Shown in pieces: positions 44,975 to 55,404 of a stretch of 64,000 bases of DNA. Below the pieces are notes generated by a model. It saw only the letters and a list, made by a program, of their open reading frames with translations. It was not told where the DNA came from and did no database searches. The stretch's first letter is position 1; every line of letters begins with the position of its first letter. The DNA lies in NCBI RefSeq assembly GCF_018866305.1, contig NZ_CP076456.1, positions 992,001 through 1,056,000 on the forward strand. The letters run 5' to 3'. Source of the stretch: Arthrobacter sunyaminii (GTDB lineage Bacteria; Actinomycetota; Actinomycetes; Actinomycetales; Micrococcaceae). The position numbers were made by a program, and so were the translations under genes.

Positions 44975-45047
44975 CCGGGTCCGTTGCCGGTTTCGCCGGA
45001 GGAGGACGGTTTAACGGCTTCGGTCCCGAGTTTGAGACAATGAAGCC

Positions 45048-45563
45048 ATGCAGTCGCTCCCTCACGGCAACAAGCCGCAGCCCTCGTCCAAGCCCCGCCG
45101 CGGGGTGAGCCAGAAAATGGCATCCTACGGCATGACCCTGATGCTGTTCGTCTTCCTGGTTGCCGTCTTGTTTGCGGCCAATGAGAACGACGTCGTTGGC
45201 TGGATTGTGGCCATCATCTCGCTGTTCTGGCTGTGCCTGTTCACGGTTGTGGTCTTCAGCGTCCGCGGAGCCGCCCGCAAGGCCGGCGCGAAGCTGGCCG
45301 AGGCACAGGACACGCTCAACCGGGCCGCCGGCGGAACGCCGAGTGTGCAGGTCATTGACGAGGCCACCACCGTCCGGGACCAGAAACTGGACCACAGCTT
45401 CAAGATTGTCCAGGTGCAGGCCCGCGTCATCCGCGAGAACCTGGGCAAAGATGAGGACCAGGTGAGCCGCGCCCTGGAGACCATCGAAATCACCTCCCAC
45501 AACGCCCGTTCCATGATCAAGAAGGACGACAGCGGTCCGGTGGAAGGCACCCTGGTGGACTGA
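45048..45563 (+). CDS. Small membrane protein of unknown function
   Basis: 171 residues: basic N-terminus, two membrane helices (about 30-47 and 50-78), then a cytoplasmic coiled-coil-like region (GAKLAEAQDTLNRAAGGTPS, DHSFKIVQVQARVIRENLGK). I do not recognise the family. GACAAT ends six bases before the ATG, suggesting leaderless transcription. Confidence 0.72.
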   Translation: MQSLPHGNKPQPSSKPRRGVSQKMASYGMTLMLFVFLVAVLFAANENDVVGWIVAIISLFWLCLFTVVVFSVRGAARKAGAKLAEAQDTLNRAAGGTPSVQVIDEATTVRDQKLDHSFKIVQVQARVIRENLGKDEDQVSRALETIEITSHNARSMIKKDDSGPVEGTLVD

Positions 45564-45658
45564 CGCCCCGGGCCCGGGGAACCGGAACCGCTGCGCGGAC
45601 GCAACGCGCCCCGCGCTCCAAGATGAACCGCATGCTACTGAGGAGTATGGTTATTCGC

Positions 45659-46507
45659 GTGAGTTTGGCATCAGCAGGAGAATCAGCCGTTTCGGCAAAG
45701 GCGCTGCGCATTGCGACGGTGAACGTGAACGGCATCCGTGCCGCCTATAAGCGCGGAATGGCGCAGTGGCTGGCGGAACGGGACGTTGACATCCTTTGCC
45801 TGCAGGAAGTTCGAGCGCCCGATGCGGTGGTCCGTGAACTCCTCGGTGAGGAATGGCACATCCTGCACGCCGAAGCGGAAGCCAAAGGCCGGGCCGGCGT
45901 GGCCATCGCGTCCCGGATTGAGCCGGTTGCCACGCGTGAGCACATCGGTGATGACTACTTCGCGTTGTCCGGCCGCTGGGTGGAAGCGGACTTCAAGGTG
46001 ACCGAAGACGGTGCGGAGAAGATACTCACGGTGGTCAGTGCCTACGTTCATTCCGGTGAAGTGGACACCCCCAAGCAGACTGACAAGTACCGTTTCCTGG
46101 ACGTGATGACCGAACGCCTGCCCGCGTTGAAGCAGCAGAGCGACTTTGTCCTGGTGGTGGGTGACCTCAACGTGGGCCACACGACCCTGGACATCAAGAA
46201 CTGGAAGGGCAACGTCAAGCGGGCAGGATTCCTGCCGGACGAGCGCGCCTACTTTGACCGCTTCTTCAGCGATGAGATCGGCTACACCGACGTGGCCCGC
46301 AAACTGGCCGGCGACGTGCCGGGCCCGTACACCTGGTGGTCCTGGCGCGGGCAGGCCTTCGACAATGACAGCGGTTGGCGCATTGACTACCACCTGGCCA
46401 CTCCCGAGCTGGCCGAACGCGCCGTTACCGCCGTCGTCGACCGCGCGCCCACCTATGACAGCCGCTTCTCAGACCACGCTCCCGTAGTGGTCGACTACCA
46501 GTTCTAA
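45659..46507 (+). CDS. xth: Exodeoxyribonuclease III
   Basis: AP endonuclease and 3'-5' exonuclease in base excision repair. About 282 residues from a GTG at 45659. Motifs: ATVNVNGIRAAYKRG, LCLQEVRAPD (metal-binding Glu), VSAYVHSG, VVGDLNVGHTTLDIKNWKG, and C-terminal WRIDYHLATPEL and SDHAPVVVDYQF with the catalytic His. TATGGT ends seven bases before this GTG, favouring leaderless use; an ATG at 45647 with GAGGAG one base away is an alternative. Confidence 0.92.
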   Translation: MSLASAGESAVSAKALRIATVNVNGIRAAYKRGMAQWLAERDVDILCLQEVRAPDAVVRELLGEEWHILHAEAEAKGRAGVAIASRIEPVATREHIGDDYFALSGRWVEADFKVTEDGAEKILTVVSAYVHSGEVDTPKQTDKYRFLDVMTERLPALKQQSDFVLVVGDLNVGHTTLDIKNWKGNVKRAGFLPDERAYFDRFFSDEIGYTDVARKLAGDVPGPYTWWSWRGQAFDNDSGWRIDYHLATPELAERAVTAVVDRAPTYDSRFSDHAPVVVDYQF

Positions 46508-47554
<1,047 letters not shown>

Positions 47555-47557
47555 CCG

Positions 47558-48136
47558 ATGAGAATCCGGAATCCGATGATCCAAGAAGCCGCCGTCCCTG
47601 GTGACGGCGGGGTAATGGACGTGCCTGAGTGCACCGGCGTCGGGATTGTCATCGGGGTGCCGGAGCCCATGGCCACGGAACTGCGGCGGGCCAGGGCATC
47701 ATTCGGGGACCCCATGGCCGCTGTCATTCCGGCCCACATCACGCTGGTCACCACCACGGAAACCGATGACTGGGAGACGATGGCAGCGCACGTGCGCAGG
47801 GTGGCCCAAGGTCATGAAGCTTTTGATGTGACCCTGCGGGGGACTGCCACGTTCCGTCCGGTGTCCCCGGTGGTCTACGTCCAGCTGGACGAAGGCTACG
47901 AAGAGTGCACAGCCCTGCACAAGGAAATGCAGAGCGGGCCGCTGGCACGGGATCTGCCCTTTCCCTACCATCCCCACGTCACCGTGGCACACGACGTCAG
48001 CGACGCCGGCATGGACCGGGCCATGCACTCGCTGCGGAACTACGAGGCGCGGTTCACTGTCCGTACCGTCGGCCTGTACGAGCATGATGTGAGCGGACTG
48101 TGGAAGATGCGCGAAGAGGTTGAGCTCCGGGGCTAG
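47558..48136 (+). CDS. 2'-5' RNA ligase family (2H phosphoesterase) protein
   Basis: 192 residues. The paired HxT motifs of 2H phosphoesterases are AHITLV near residue 69 and HPHVTVAH near 142. The fold fits LigT/ThpR or cyclic phosphodiesterase activity; the native RNA substrate is unknown. The start is uncertain (ATG at 47558 close to trpS, or a later ATG near MDVPECTG). Its TAG stop interlocks with that of the convergent hydrolase (CTAG at 48133-48136). Confidence 0.85.
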   Translation: MRIRNPMIQEAAVPGDGGVMDVPECTGVGIVIGVPEPMATELRRARASFGDPMAAVIPAHITLVTTTETDDWETMAAHVRRVAQGHEAFDVTLRGTATFRPVSPVVYVQLDEGYEECTALHKEMQSGPLARDLPFPYHPHVTVAHDVSDAGMDRAMHSLRNYEARFTVRTVGLYEHDVSGLWKMREEVELRG

Positions 48137-48924
48137 CTCCCGGCGGCGGCCTTGTCCGCTCCCGAAGACAGATACACGGCGGACCAAGCGGCGATGATGT
48201 CCGCAGCCCGGCTGGTTTGGGCACGGTCCACCATCAAATGATCGCTGCCCTCCAGGGAAATGAAGTTCCGCGGATGGCGCGCCGTGGAGAAGATCTCGCT
48301 GGCATTGTCGATGCCCACGGTGTTGTCGGTGGGGGAGTGCATGACGAGCAGGGGACGGTGCAGTTCCCTGATGCACCCGGTGAGGTCATGGGATTCAAGG
48401 TCGCTCATCAGCTCTTCCCTGATCTCCATTTTGCGTCCGCCCAGGTCCACCTTCGCTGAACCTTCCTGCAGGATGGTGTCCCTCTCATCCTCGAACAGAT
48501 GAACCACATGGGACGGCCGGAACGGAGCGGCGATCGTGACCACGGCGTCGATGTCCGGAAGGCTCCCCGCCGCCGCCAGGACGGCTGCTCCGCCGAGGGA
48601 ATGGCCGATCAGCAGTGACACTTCATGCCCCTGCCCGCGCATGAACTCAGCGGCGCTGCGGACGTCGGCCACCTTGGTGCTGAATGTTCCGTCCTCCCAG
48701 GCACCGCTCGATCCGCCCAACCCGGCCGCGTCGTAGCGCAGGACCCCGATGCCGTGTCCGGCCAGGGCCTTGGAGATGCGGGAAGCAGCCGCGCTGTTCT
48801 TGCCCAGCGTGAAACCGTGGCAGAACACCGCCCAGGCCCTGACATCGCCGTCGGGCACGTCGATGGTGCCGGCAAGGGTGGTGTTGTTGACGCCGGGAAA
48901 AGACACGGACTCGAAGACGGGCAT
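48133..48924 (-). CDS. Alpha/beta hydrolase (esterase/OsmC-associated type)
   Basis: 263 residues. Oxyanion region CHGFTLGK, nucleophile elbow GHSLGG near residue 107, acid in HSPTDNTVG and base in EGSDHLMV. The pattern is that of hydrolases often fused to an OsmC domain; here the OsmC part is absent. Probably a serine esterase; substrate unknown. Confidence 0.85.
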   Translation of the reverse strand: MPVFESVSFPGVNNTTLAGTIDVPDGDVRAWAVFCHGFTLGKNSAAASRISKALAGHGIGVLRYDAAGLGGSSGAWEDGTFSTKVADVRSAAEFMRGQGHEVSLLIGHSLGGAAVLAAAGSLPDIDAVVTIAAPFRPSHVVHLFEDERDTILQEGSAKVDLGGRKMEIREELMSDLESHDLTGCIRELHRPLLVMHSPTDNTVGIDNASEIFSTARHPRNFISLEGSDHLMVDRAQTSRAADIIAAWSAVYLSSGADKAAAGS

Positions 48925-48947
48925 GGAAACAACCTATACATGAAATG

Positions 48948-48999
48948 GCCGGAGGCGGCGTCCGGCTGCCCTTTCGGACTGCCAGACGCCGCCTCCGGC
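48948..48999 (-). terminator. Terminator of the sdh operon
   Basis: GCCGGAGGCGGCGTC (48948-48962) pairs perfectly with GACGCCGCCTCCGGC (48985-48999), 15 bp, with a 22-base loop holding a small inner pairing. Lies 16 bases after the sdhB stop on the minus strand. Confidence 0.8.
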
Positions 49000-49014
49000 G
49001 GCGAAACGGAACTG

Positions 49015-49791
49015 CTAGACGGAGCGGCTCAGGATAGCCTGCTTGACCTCGGCAATTGCCTTGGTCACCTGAATGCCGCGGGGGCAAGCTTCGGAGCAGT
49101 TGAAGGTGGTGCGGCAGCGCCACACGCCTTCCTTGTCATTGAGGATTTCCAGGCGCATGTCTCCGGCGTCGTCGCGCGAGTCGAAGATGAAGCGGTGGGC
49201 GTTCACAATGGCGGCCGGGCCGAAGTACTGGCCGTCGGTCCAGAACACCGGGCAGGAGGACGTGCACGCAGCACACAGAATGCACTTGGTGGTGTCGTCG
49301 AACCGTTCGCGGTCCTCTGCGGACTGCAGGCGTTCCTTCGTGGGCTCGTGACCCTTGGTGACCAGGAACGGCATGATCTCGCGGTAGGACTGGAAGAACG
49401 GTTCCATGTCCACAATCAGGTCCTTCTCCACGGGGAGGCCCTTGATGGGCTCCACGAGGATGGGCTTGGATGTGTCCAGGTCCTTCAGCAGGGTCTTGCA
49501 GGCCAGCCGGTTGCGGCCGTTGATGCGCATGGCATCGGAGCCGCACACGCCGTGGGCGCAGGAGCGGCGGAACGAGACCGAGCCGTCATGCTCCCACTTG
49601 ACCTTGTGCAGGGCGTCCAGCACGCGGTCCGTGCCGTACATGGTCAGCTTCCACTCATCCCAGTATCCTTCGTCAGATACCTCGGGGTTGTAGCGGCGGA
49701 CCTTGAGCGTGATCTCGAACGAGGGGATGTCCCCGCCCACAGATTCCGGGAGTTCGATCTTGGAGGCAGGCTCCGCGATTTCCGTTGTCAT
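49015..49791 (-). CDS. sdhB: Succinate dehydrogenase iron-sulfur subunit
   Basis: Complex II electron-transfer subunit, 258 residues. The [2Fe-2S] site is CAHGVCGSDAMRINGRNRLAC, written here as CAHGVCGSDA plus NRLAC; the [4Fe-4S] and [3Fe-4S] sites are CILCAACTSSCPVFW and CRTTFNCSEACPRGI. The ATG shares one base with the sdhA stop (TAATG), so the two are translationally coupled. Last gene of the operon. Confidence 0.97.
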   Translation of the reverse strand: MTTEIAEPASKIELPESVGGDIPSFEITLKVRRYNPEVSDEGYWDEWKLTMYGTDRVLDALHKVKWEHDGSVSFRRSCAHGVCGSDAMRINGRNRLACKTLLKDLDTSKPILVEPIKGLPVEKDLIVDMEPFFQSYREIMPFLVTKGHEPTKERLQSAEDRERFDDTTKCILCAACTSSCPVFWTDGQYFGPAAIVNAHRFIFDSRDDAGDMRLEILNDKEGVWRCRTTFNCSEACPRGIQVTKAIAEVKQAILSRSV

Positions 49792-51557
49792 TAGTACTTC
49801 CTCACCATCGGCTCGTAGCGCGTGAAGACGACCGGCTTGGTGTCCAGCCGAATGCCGGCGGTGTGCTCGTCATTGGCGGCCTCATCAACCTTGTACGCCA
49901 TCGAATGCTTCATGAAATTCTCGTCGTCACGTTCCGGGAAGTCCTCGCGGAAGTGTCCGCCGCGTGATTCCTCGCGGTGCAGCGCCGCCACGGTCATGAC
50001 CTTGGCCAGTTCCAGCAGGAAGCCCAGTTCCACGGCTTCCAGCAGGTCCAGATTGAAGCGCTTGCCCTTGTCCTGGACGCTGATCTTCTTGTACCGCTCT
50101 TCGAGCGAGGCAATGTCGGTCAGCACCTGGTTCAGCGTGTCTGCGGTGCGGAACACCTGCATGTTGGCATCCATGGTGTTCTGCAGGTCCCGGCGGATTT
50201 CCGCAACCCGCTCGGTTCCCTCGGAGTTGCGGACCATGTCCAGCAGCTCGATCGTGGTGGCTTCCGGGTTTTCCGGCAGGTCCACGAAATCAGCGCTCAG
50301 GGCATACTCGGCGGCGTAAATGCCGGCGCGCTTGCCGAAAACGTTGATGTCCAGCAGGGAGTTGGTGCCCAAGCGGTTGGAGCCGTGCACGGAGACACAA
50401 GCCACTTCACCGGCTGCGTACAGGCCGGGAATCACGGTGTCGTTGTCCTGGAGGACTTCGGCCTTGATGTTGGTCGGGATGCCGCCCATCGCGTAGTGCG
50501 CGGTGGGGAACACCGGCACCGGCTCAGTGTAGGGCTCCACACCGAGGTAAGTGCGGGCAAACTCCGTGATGTCCGGGAGCTTGGCGTCAATGTGCGCCGG
50601 CTCCAGGTGCGTCAGGTCCAGCAGGACGTAGTCCTTGTTCGGGCCGCAGCCGCGGCCTTCACGGACCTCGTTGGCCATGGAACGGGCCACGATGTCACGG
50701 GGAGCAAGGTCCTTGATGGTGGGGGCGTAACGCTCCATGAAGCGCTCACCCTCCGAGTTGCGCAGGATGGCGCCTTCGCCGCGTGCTGCTTCGGAAAGCA
50801 GGATGCCCAGGCCGGCAAGGCCTGTCGGGTGGAACTGGAAGAACTCCATGTCTTCCAGGGGGATGCCGCGGCGGAACGCGATGCCCATGCCGTCACCGGT
50901 CAGGGTGTGTGCATTGGACGTGGTCTTGAAGACCTTGCCCGCGCCGCCGGAGGCGAACACCACGGACTTGGCCTGGAAGACGTGCAGTTCGCCGCTGGCC
51001 AGGTCGTAGGACACGACGCCGGCAACGCGCTTCTGGCCGAAGGTGTCCTCGACCGTCAGCAGGTCCAGGACGTAGTACTCGTTGTAGAACTCCACGTTGT
51101 GCTTGACGCAGTTTTGGTAGAGCGTCTGGAGGATCATGTGGCCGGTGCGGTCAGCGGCATAGCAGGCACGGCGGACCGGGGCCTTGCCGTGGTCGCGGGT
51201 GTGACCGCCGAAACGGCGCTGGTCAATACGGCCTTCGGGCGTGCGGTTGAACGGCAGGCCCATCTTTTCCAGGTCGAGCACGGCGTCGATGGCTTCCTTG
51301 GCCATGACCTCCGCTGCGTCCTGGTCCACCAGGTAGTCGCCGCCCTTGACGGTGTCAAAGGTGTGCCATTCCCAGTTGTCTTCTTCGACGTTGGCCAGTG
51401 CTGCGCACATGCCGCCCTGTGCCGCACCGGTGTGCGAACGCGTGGGGTACAGCTTGGTCAGTACCGCCGTACGTGCGCGCTGGCCGGATTCGATGGCGGC
51501 ACGCATACCGGCGCCGCCGGCGCCGACAATTACGACGTCGTACTTATGGACCTGCAT
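49791..51557 (-). CDS. sdhA: Succinate dehydrogenase flavoprotein subunit
   Basis: Oxidises succinate to fumarate. 588 residues. FAD-binding GAGGAGMRAA near residue 12, covalent FAD His in SHTGAAQGG, substrate-binding HPTGL and catalytic Arg region RRFGGHTRDHG and GSNRLGTNSLLD are all present. Full length. A hairpin (51602-51623) separates it from sdhD. Confidence 0.98.
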   Translation of the reverse strand: MQVHKYDVVIVGAGGAGMRAAIESGQRARTAVLTKLYPTRSHTGAAQGGMCAALANVEEDNWEWHTFDTVKGGDYLVDQDAAEVMAKEAIDAVLDLEKMGLPFNRTPEGRIDQRRFGGHTRDHGKAPVRRACYAADRTGHMILQTLYQNCVKHNVEFYNEYYVLDLLTVEDTFGQKRVAGVVSYDLASGELHVFQAKSVVFASGGAGKVFKTTSNAHTLTGDGMGIAFRRGIPLEDMEFFQFHPTGLAGLGILLSEAARGEGAILRNSEGERFMERYAPTIKDLAPRDIVARSMANEVREGRGCGPNKDYVLLDLTHLEPAHIDAKLPDITEFARTYLGVEPYTEPVPVFPTAHYAMGGIPTNIKAEVLQDNDTVIPGLYAAGEVACVSVHGSNRLGTNSLLDINVFGKRAGIYAAEYALSADFVDLPENPEATTIELLDMVRNSEGTERVAEIRRDLQNTMDANMQVFRTADTLNQVLTDIASLEERYKKISVQDKGKRFNLDLLEAVELGFLLELAKVMTVAALHREESRGGHFREDFPERDDENFMKHSMAYKVDEAANDEHTAGIRLDTKPVVFTRYEPMVRKY

Positions 51558-51601
51558 ACCAGATGCTCTTTCTGTTGAAACTTGAAAAACTGTGGGGTGG
51601 C

Positions 51602-51623
51602 CCGCAGGGAGCGGACCCTGCGG
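51602..51623 (-). other. Intercistronic hairpin between sdhD and sdhA
   Basis: CCGCAGGG (51602-51609) pairs with CCCTGCGG (51616-51623) around six bases, directly after the sdhD stop. No U-tract, so more likely an RNA processing or stabilising element or a weak attenuator than a terminator. Confidence 0.55.
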
Positions 51624-52103
51624 CTATGCCTTGCAGAAGTCCGCGATCATGTCTGCGGGGGCACCGGCCGGGCACGGATCAAAGGTGAAGATCACCAGGG
51701 TGCCGAGAACGATGATGACCACGGAGGCAATGTAGAGAATGCTCTTCAGTGTCATCCGGGTGGTGTTCTTGTCGGCGTAGTCGTTGATGATCACGCGGAC
51801 ACCGTTGGTGCCGTGCAGCATAGCCAGCCAGAGCATGACCAGGTCCCAGACCTGCCACAGGGGGCTGGCCCACTTGCCGGCCACAAAACCGAAGTCAACG
51901 GCATGGATTCCGTCGCCCACCATGAGGTTGACGAACAGGTGGGTGAAGATCAGCACGATCAGGATGGCACCGGAGACGCGCATGAACAGCCACGCGAGCA
52001 TCTCGAAGTTGCCTTTGCCGCCTGCGGTGCGGGCGTACTTGGGGGAGATGCGGCCGGAGCGCGGAGCCTCGACGGAGACGGCCTCGTTGGTTGATGTACT
52101 CAT
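51624..52103 (-). CDS. sdhD: Succinate dehydrogenase membrane anchor subunit SdhD
   Basis: 159 residues, three membrane helices (about 40-60, 87-103, 118-140). WLFMRVSGAILIVLIFTHLF carries a haem/quinone site pattern and LHGTNGVRVIINDY the conserved haem-ligand His and Asp-Tyr quinone region. ATG at 52103, 3 bp after sdhC. N-terminal 35 residues are cytoplasmic and basic. Confidence 0.92.
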   Translation of the reverse strand: MSTSTNEAVSVEAPRSGRISPKYARTAGGKGNFEMLAWLFMRVSGAILIVLIFTHLFVNLMVGDGIHAVDFGFVAGKWASPLWQVWDLVMLWLAMLHGTNGVRVIINDYADKNTTRMTLKSILYIASVVIIVLGTLVIFTFDPCPAGAPADMIADFCKA

Positions 52104-52106
52104 GGC

Positions 52107-52487
52107 TTAGTGACCCCCGAAAACGATGGGAAGGTGGCGAATGGAGAAACCGATCATGGTAATCACCCAAAGGCCGACGACGCTCCACAGCATCTGGCGC
52201 TGGTACTTGGGGCCCTTCTTCCAAAAATCGATCAGGATCACGCGCACGCCGTTGAAGGCGTGGAACACAATGGCGCCGACGAGCCCGAGCTCGCCGAGGC
52301 CCATGACGGGGTTCTTGTACGCGCCGATCACGACGTTGTAGGCCTCAGGTGAAACGCGCACCAGTGAGGTATCCAAAACGTGGACCAACAGGAAGAAGAA
52401 AATCACCACGCCGGTAATGCGGTGGGCAACCCACGACCACTGGCCTTCACGGCCGCGGTAGAGAGTGCCTGCTGGTAACTTCGACAC
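52107..52487 (-). CDS. sdhC: Succinate dehydrogenase cytochrome b556 subunit
   Basis: 126 residues from the GTG at 52487 (GGAGG eight bases upstream). YRGREGQWSWVAHRITGVVI has the Ser/Arg quinone site, HVLDTSLVRVSP and AIVFHAFNGVRVILIDF the haem ligand His. Three membrane helices. First gene of sdhCDAB. Confidence 0.93.
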   Translation of the reverse strand: MSKLPAGTLYRGREGQWSWVAHRITGVVIFFFLLVHVLDTSLVRVSPEAYNVVIGAYKNPVMGLGELGLVGAIVFHAFNGVRVILIDFWKKGPKYQRQMLWSVVGLWVITMIGFSIRHLPIVFGGH

Positions 52488-52574
52488 TGAATTTTCCTCC
52501 CTGCAACGCAGCGGCGCTGGCGTGTCTTCCACGCAGTGATGACGCCGGTGCGACAGCAATATAAGCTCAAGCAT

Positions 52575-52603
52575 AATCTAGGTCTCCTGCTGAGCGCTTT
52601 CAA
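52575..52603 (-). promoter_or_regulatory. Sigma-A-type promoter of sdhCDAB
   Basis: On the minus strand TTGAAA (complement of 52598-52603), 17 bases, TAGATT (complement of 52575-52580). The leader to the sdhC GTG would be about 80 bases. Best consensus promoter in this window. Confidence 0.75.
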
Positions 52604-52722
52604 TTTAGGTGGCCCTATCATGTGACCCTCGTTACACTGCGTGGCGCGCTGCGCAACGCGTGGCTGATCAGTCCAGCGTTCCTCCGGGCTGCGGCGGCCG
52701 CCGTCGGCTAATCTTGGCTCTG

Positions 52723-53862
52723 ATGAATACAGAATCGATTGACCCTGATACTTCCGCCGCGGACTTCGACCGCTTTTACGGCGTGATTCCCGCCGGCGGC
52801 GTAGGTACGCGCCTGTGGCCGCTGTCCCGGGCCGCAGCCCCCAAGTTCCTCCATGACCTGACGGGATCAGGCTCCACGCTGATCCGGGCCACGTATGACC
52901 GGCTGCGTCCGCTCAGCGGTGACCGCGTCATGGTGGTGACCGGTACGCTGCACCGCCAGGCCGTGCGCAAGCAGCTGCCTGAGATCTCCAGTGAGAACCT
53001 GGTGCTGGAGCTGGAACCCAAGGATTCCGCGGCTGCCATCGGGCTCGCGGCAGCGATCCTCTTTAAAAGGGATCCGCACATCATCATGGGTTCCTTTGCA
53101 GCGGATCAGGTCATTGCCCCGGTGGACGTCTTCCAGGACGCGGTGCGGGAAGCCATCCACACGGCAGCACAGGGATACATCGTCACCATCGGTATCCATC
53201 CCACCCATGCCGCCACCGGATTCGGGTACATCCGTGCGGGGGATCCGCTGGAGATTGCCGGTGCCCCGAGCGCGCACGCCGTCGTCGAATTCGTGGAAAA
53301 GCCCTCGGAAGAGGTAGCCCGCACCTACCTGAAAAACGGGCATTACAGCTGGAACGCCGGAATGTTCGTGGCTCCGGTGGACCTCATGCTCAAGCATCTG
53401 GAAGCGAACGAGCCGGAACTCTACGCCGGTCTGACCGAGATCGCCGAGGCCTGGGATACACCGAAGCGGCGCGAAGTAGTGCGCCGGGTGTGGCCCACCC
53501 TGCCCAAGACGGCAATTGACTATGCCGTGGCGGAACCGGCAGCGGCGGCCGGGGACGTAGCCATGATCCCGGGCATCTTCAACTGGGACGACGTCGGGGA
53601 CTTCGCTGCCATCGGACGGCTCAATCCCGCTGCAGAGAACAGTGACCTCAAGGTGATGGGTGAGGGTGCGCGCGTGTACTCGGAAAACGCATCCGGGATT
53701 GTGGTCTCCGACACCAAGCGGGTGATCGCCCTGATCGGCATTGAGGACGTTGTCATCGTCGACACCCTGGATGCACTGCTCGTGACCACGAAGGAGCACG
53801 CCCAGGAAGTGAAAAAGGCGGTGGAACACCTGAAGGCCAGCGGGGACACCGACGTCCTGTAA
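52723..53862 (+). CDS. manC: Mannose-1-phosphate guanylyltransferase
   Basis: Makes GDP-mannose for glycans and lipoglycans. 379 residues from the ATG at 52723. Nucleotidyltransferase motif GVIPAGGVGTRLWPLSRAAAPKF near 20-40, then SFAADQVI (metal site), FVEKPSEE, GHYSWNAGMFV and FNWDDVGDF. The C-terminal isomerase half of bifunctional ManC is absent, so it is the single-domain type. TAATCT ends eight bases before the ATG. Confidence 0.92.
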   Translation: MNTESIDPDTSAADFDRFYGVIPAGGVGTRLWPLSRAAAPKFLHDLTGSGSTLIRATYDRLRPLSGDRVMVVTGTLHRQAVRKQLPEISSENLVLELEPKDSAAAIGLAAAILFKRDPHIIMGSFAADQVIAPVDVFQDAVREAIHTAAQGYIVTIGIHPTHAATGFGYIRAGDPLEIAGAPSAHAVVEFVEKPSEEVARTYLKNGHYSWNAGMFVAPVDLMLKHLEANEPELYAGLTEIAEAWDTPKRREVVRRVWPTLPKTAIDYAVAEPAAAAGDVAMIPGIFNWDDVGDFAAIGRLNPAAENSDLKVMGEGARVYSENASGIVVSDTKRVIALIGIEDVVIVDTLDALLVTTKEHAQEVKKAVEHLKASGDTDVL

Positions 53863-53924
53863 CGGGCTTCATTTGGACGCGTAACACAGAACATCGTCAC
53901 ACGGTTCCCGTAACGGGAGCCTCA

Positions 53925-55148
53925 GTGACTACCCTAGAAAATGTGTCTACCATTCCATTGCACAGTTCATCGGTTCCGTCTATGCGGGGGAGCGTCGCAC
54001 CGATTCTGGGTGAGCTAATCACGTTCCGCAGGGACCTCCATCAGCACCCGGAACTGTCGACGAAGGAATTTCGCACTACGGACCGCATCGTTGAGGCCCT
54101 GGAGGCGGCAGGCCTGCACCCGGTCCGGCTGGAGGGCACGGGTGCCTACGTTGACATCGGGGACGGTCCGCTGATGATTGGCCTGCGCGCCGACATTGAT
54201 GCGCTGCCGGTGCTGGAGGAAACCGGACTGCCGTACGCCTCCGTGAACACCGGCATCACCCACGCCTGCGGCCACGACATTCACACAACGGTCATGGTGG
54301 GCGTGGCATCGATCCTCGCCAAGCTCAATGCTGCCGGCGCCCTCGGCGGACGGGTCCGGATTGTTTTTCAGCCCGCTGAAGAGGTCATGCCCGGCGGTGC
54401 GCTGGGCGTCATCAACCAGGGTGTCCTGGAAGGCATGCCGAGGATTCTCGCGCTGCACTGCGATCCGCGGATCGACGTTGGGCAGGTGGGCACCCGGATT
54501 GGGGCCATTACCTCGGCATCGGACACCATCCGCATTGAACTGACCGGCCGCGGCGGCCACACCTCCCGGCCGCATCTCACCGAGGACCTCGTCTTTGCGC
54601 TGGCGGAGATCGCCGTCAGCGTCCCTGCCGTGCTGTCCCGCCGCATCGACGTGCGCAGCGGCGTGTCGGTTGTTTGGGGCCAAATGCACGCCGGTTCCGC
54701 GCCCAACGCAATTCCCGCGCACGGCTTTATGGCAGGAACCATGCGCTGCCTGGACGCTGAAGCCTGGTACGCAGCCGGGGAACTGCTGGACGACGTCGTC
54801 CGCCAGATAGCTGCGCCCTTCGGTGTGGATGTGACGCTGGAACACACCCGGGGAGTGCCGCCGGTCATTAATACTGACGCGGAGACGAGCCTGATCGAGG
54901 TCGCAGCACGCGCCGAACTGGGGGAGGACTCCATCGTCCTGGCTCCGCAGTCCATGGGCGGCGAGGACTTCGCCTGGATGACGCAGGCCGTGCCCGGTGC
55001 TCTGATGCGGCTGGGGACGCGCACGCCCGGCGGCGAAACCTATGACCTGCACCGCGGCGACTATGACCCTGATGAGCTGGCAATCAGCACCGGCGTCAGC
55101 GTGATGGCAGCGGCCGCGGTCCGGGCCGCGCGGAGATTGCGGCACTAG
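53925..55148 (+). CDS. M20-family amidohydrolase
   Basis: 407 residues from a GTG at 53925 with GGGAG upstream. Metallopeptidase M20D motifs: RRDLHQHPELSTKEFRT, GLRADIDALPV, HACGHDIHTTVM, FQPAEE, and GGEDFAWM near the C-terminus. Dinuclear zinc hydrolase cleaving N-acyl or related amides; examples are hippurate and indole-acetyl-amino-acid hydrolases. Substrate unknown. Confidence 0.92.
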   Translation: MTTLENVSTIPLHSSSVPSMRGSVAPILGELITFRRDLHQHPELSTKEFRTTDRIVEALEAAGLHPVRLEGTGAYVDIGDGPLMIGLRADIDALPVLEETGLPYASVNTGITHACGHDIHTTVMVGVASILAKLNAAGALGGRVRIVFQPAEEVMPGGALGVINQGVLEGMPRILALHCDPRIDVGQVGTRIGAITSASDTIRIELTGRGGHTSRPHLTEDLVFALAEIAVSVPAVLSRRIDVRSGVSVVWGQMHAGSAPNAIPAHGFMAGTMRCLDAEAWYAAGELLDDVVRQIAAPFGVDVTLEHTRGVPPVINTDAETSLIEVAARAELGEDSIVLAPQSMGGEDFAWMTQAVPGALMRLGTRTPGGETYDLHRGDYDPDELAISTGVSVMAAAAVRAARRLRH

Positions 55149-55204
55149 CCCCAAGGCCTGCCCCCTTGTTGCACCTCACCGGCAGACGTATCGCGTCATT
55201 TGCT

Positions 55205-55255
55205 TGCAAATAATAACAACATGTAAACAAATTCATCCCCTGAGCGTTATTTGCA
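55205..55255. promoter_or_regulatory. Inverted repeat in the BMP gene leader
   Basis: TGCAAATAA (55205-55213) and TTATTTGCA (55247-55255) form a perfect 9-bp repeat 33 bases apart in an AT-rich stretch within the 256-bp gap upstream of the nucleoside lipoprotein gene. Possibly two half-sites of a regulator. The rest of the gap shows no gene. Confidence 0.4.
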
Positions 55256-55404
55256 TCACGGTGTGTGTTGCAGGACATAGGATGGCCTTGCCGCGATCCA
55301 CCGATGGACGGAGCGCTGCGCCACGCGATGCCCCGCTTCTCTCCGGAGCGGGCAGGAACAGAGTGACTCTGCGTGTGGACCCCATTTTCTTTCCTGGAGG
55401 AACA

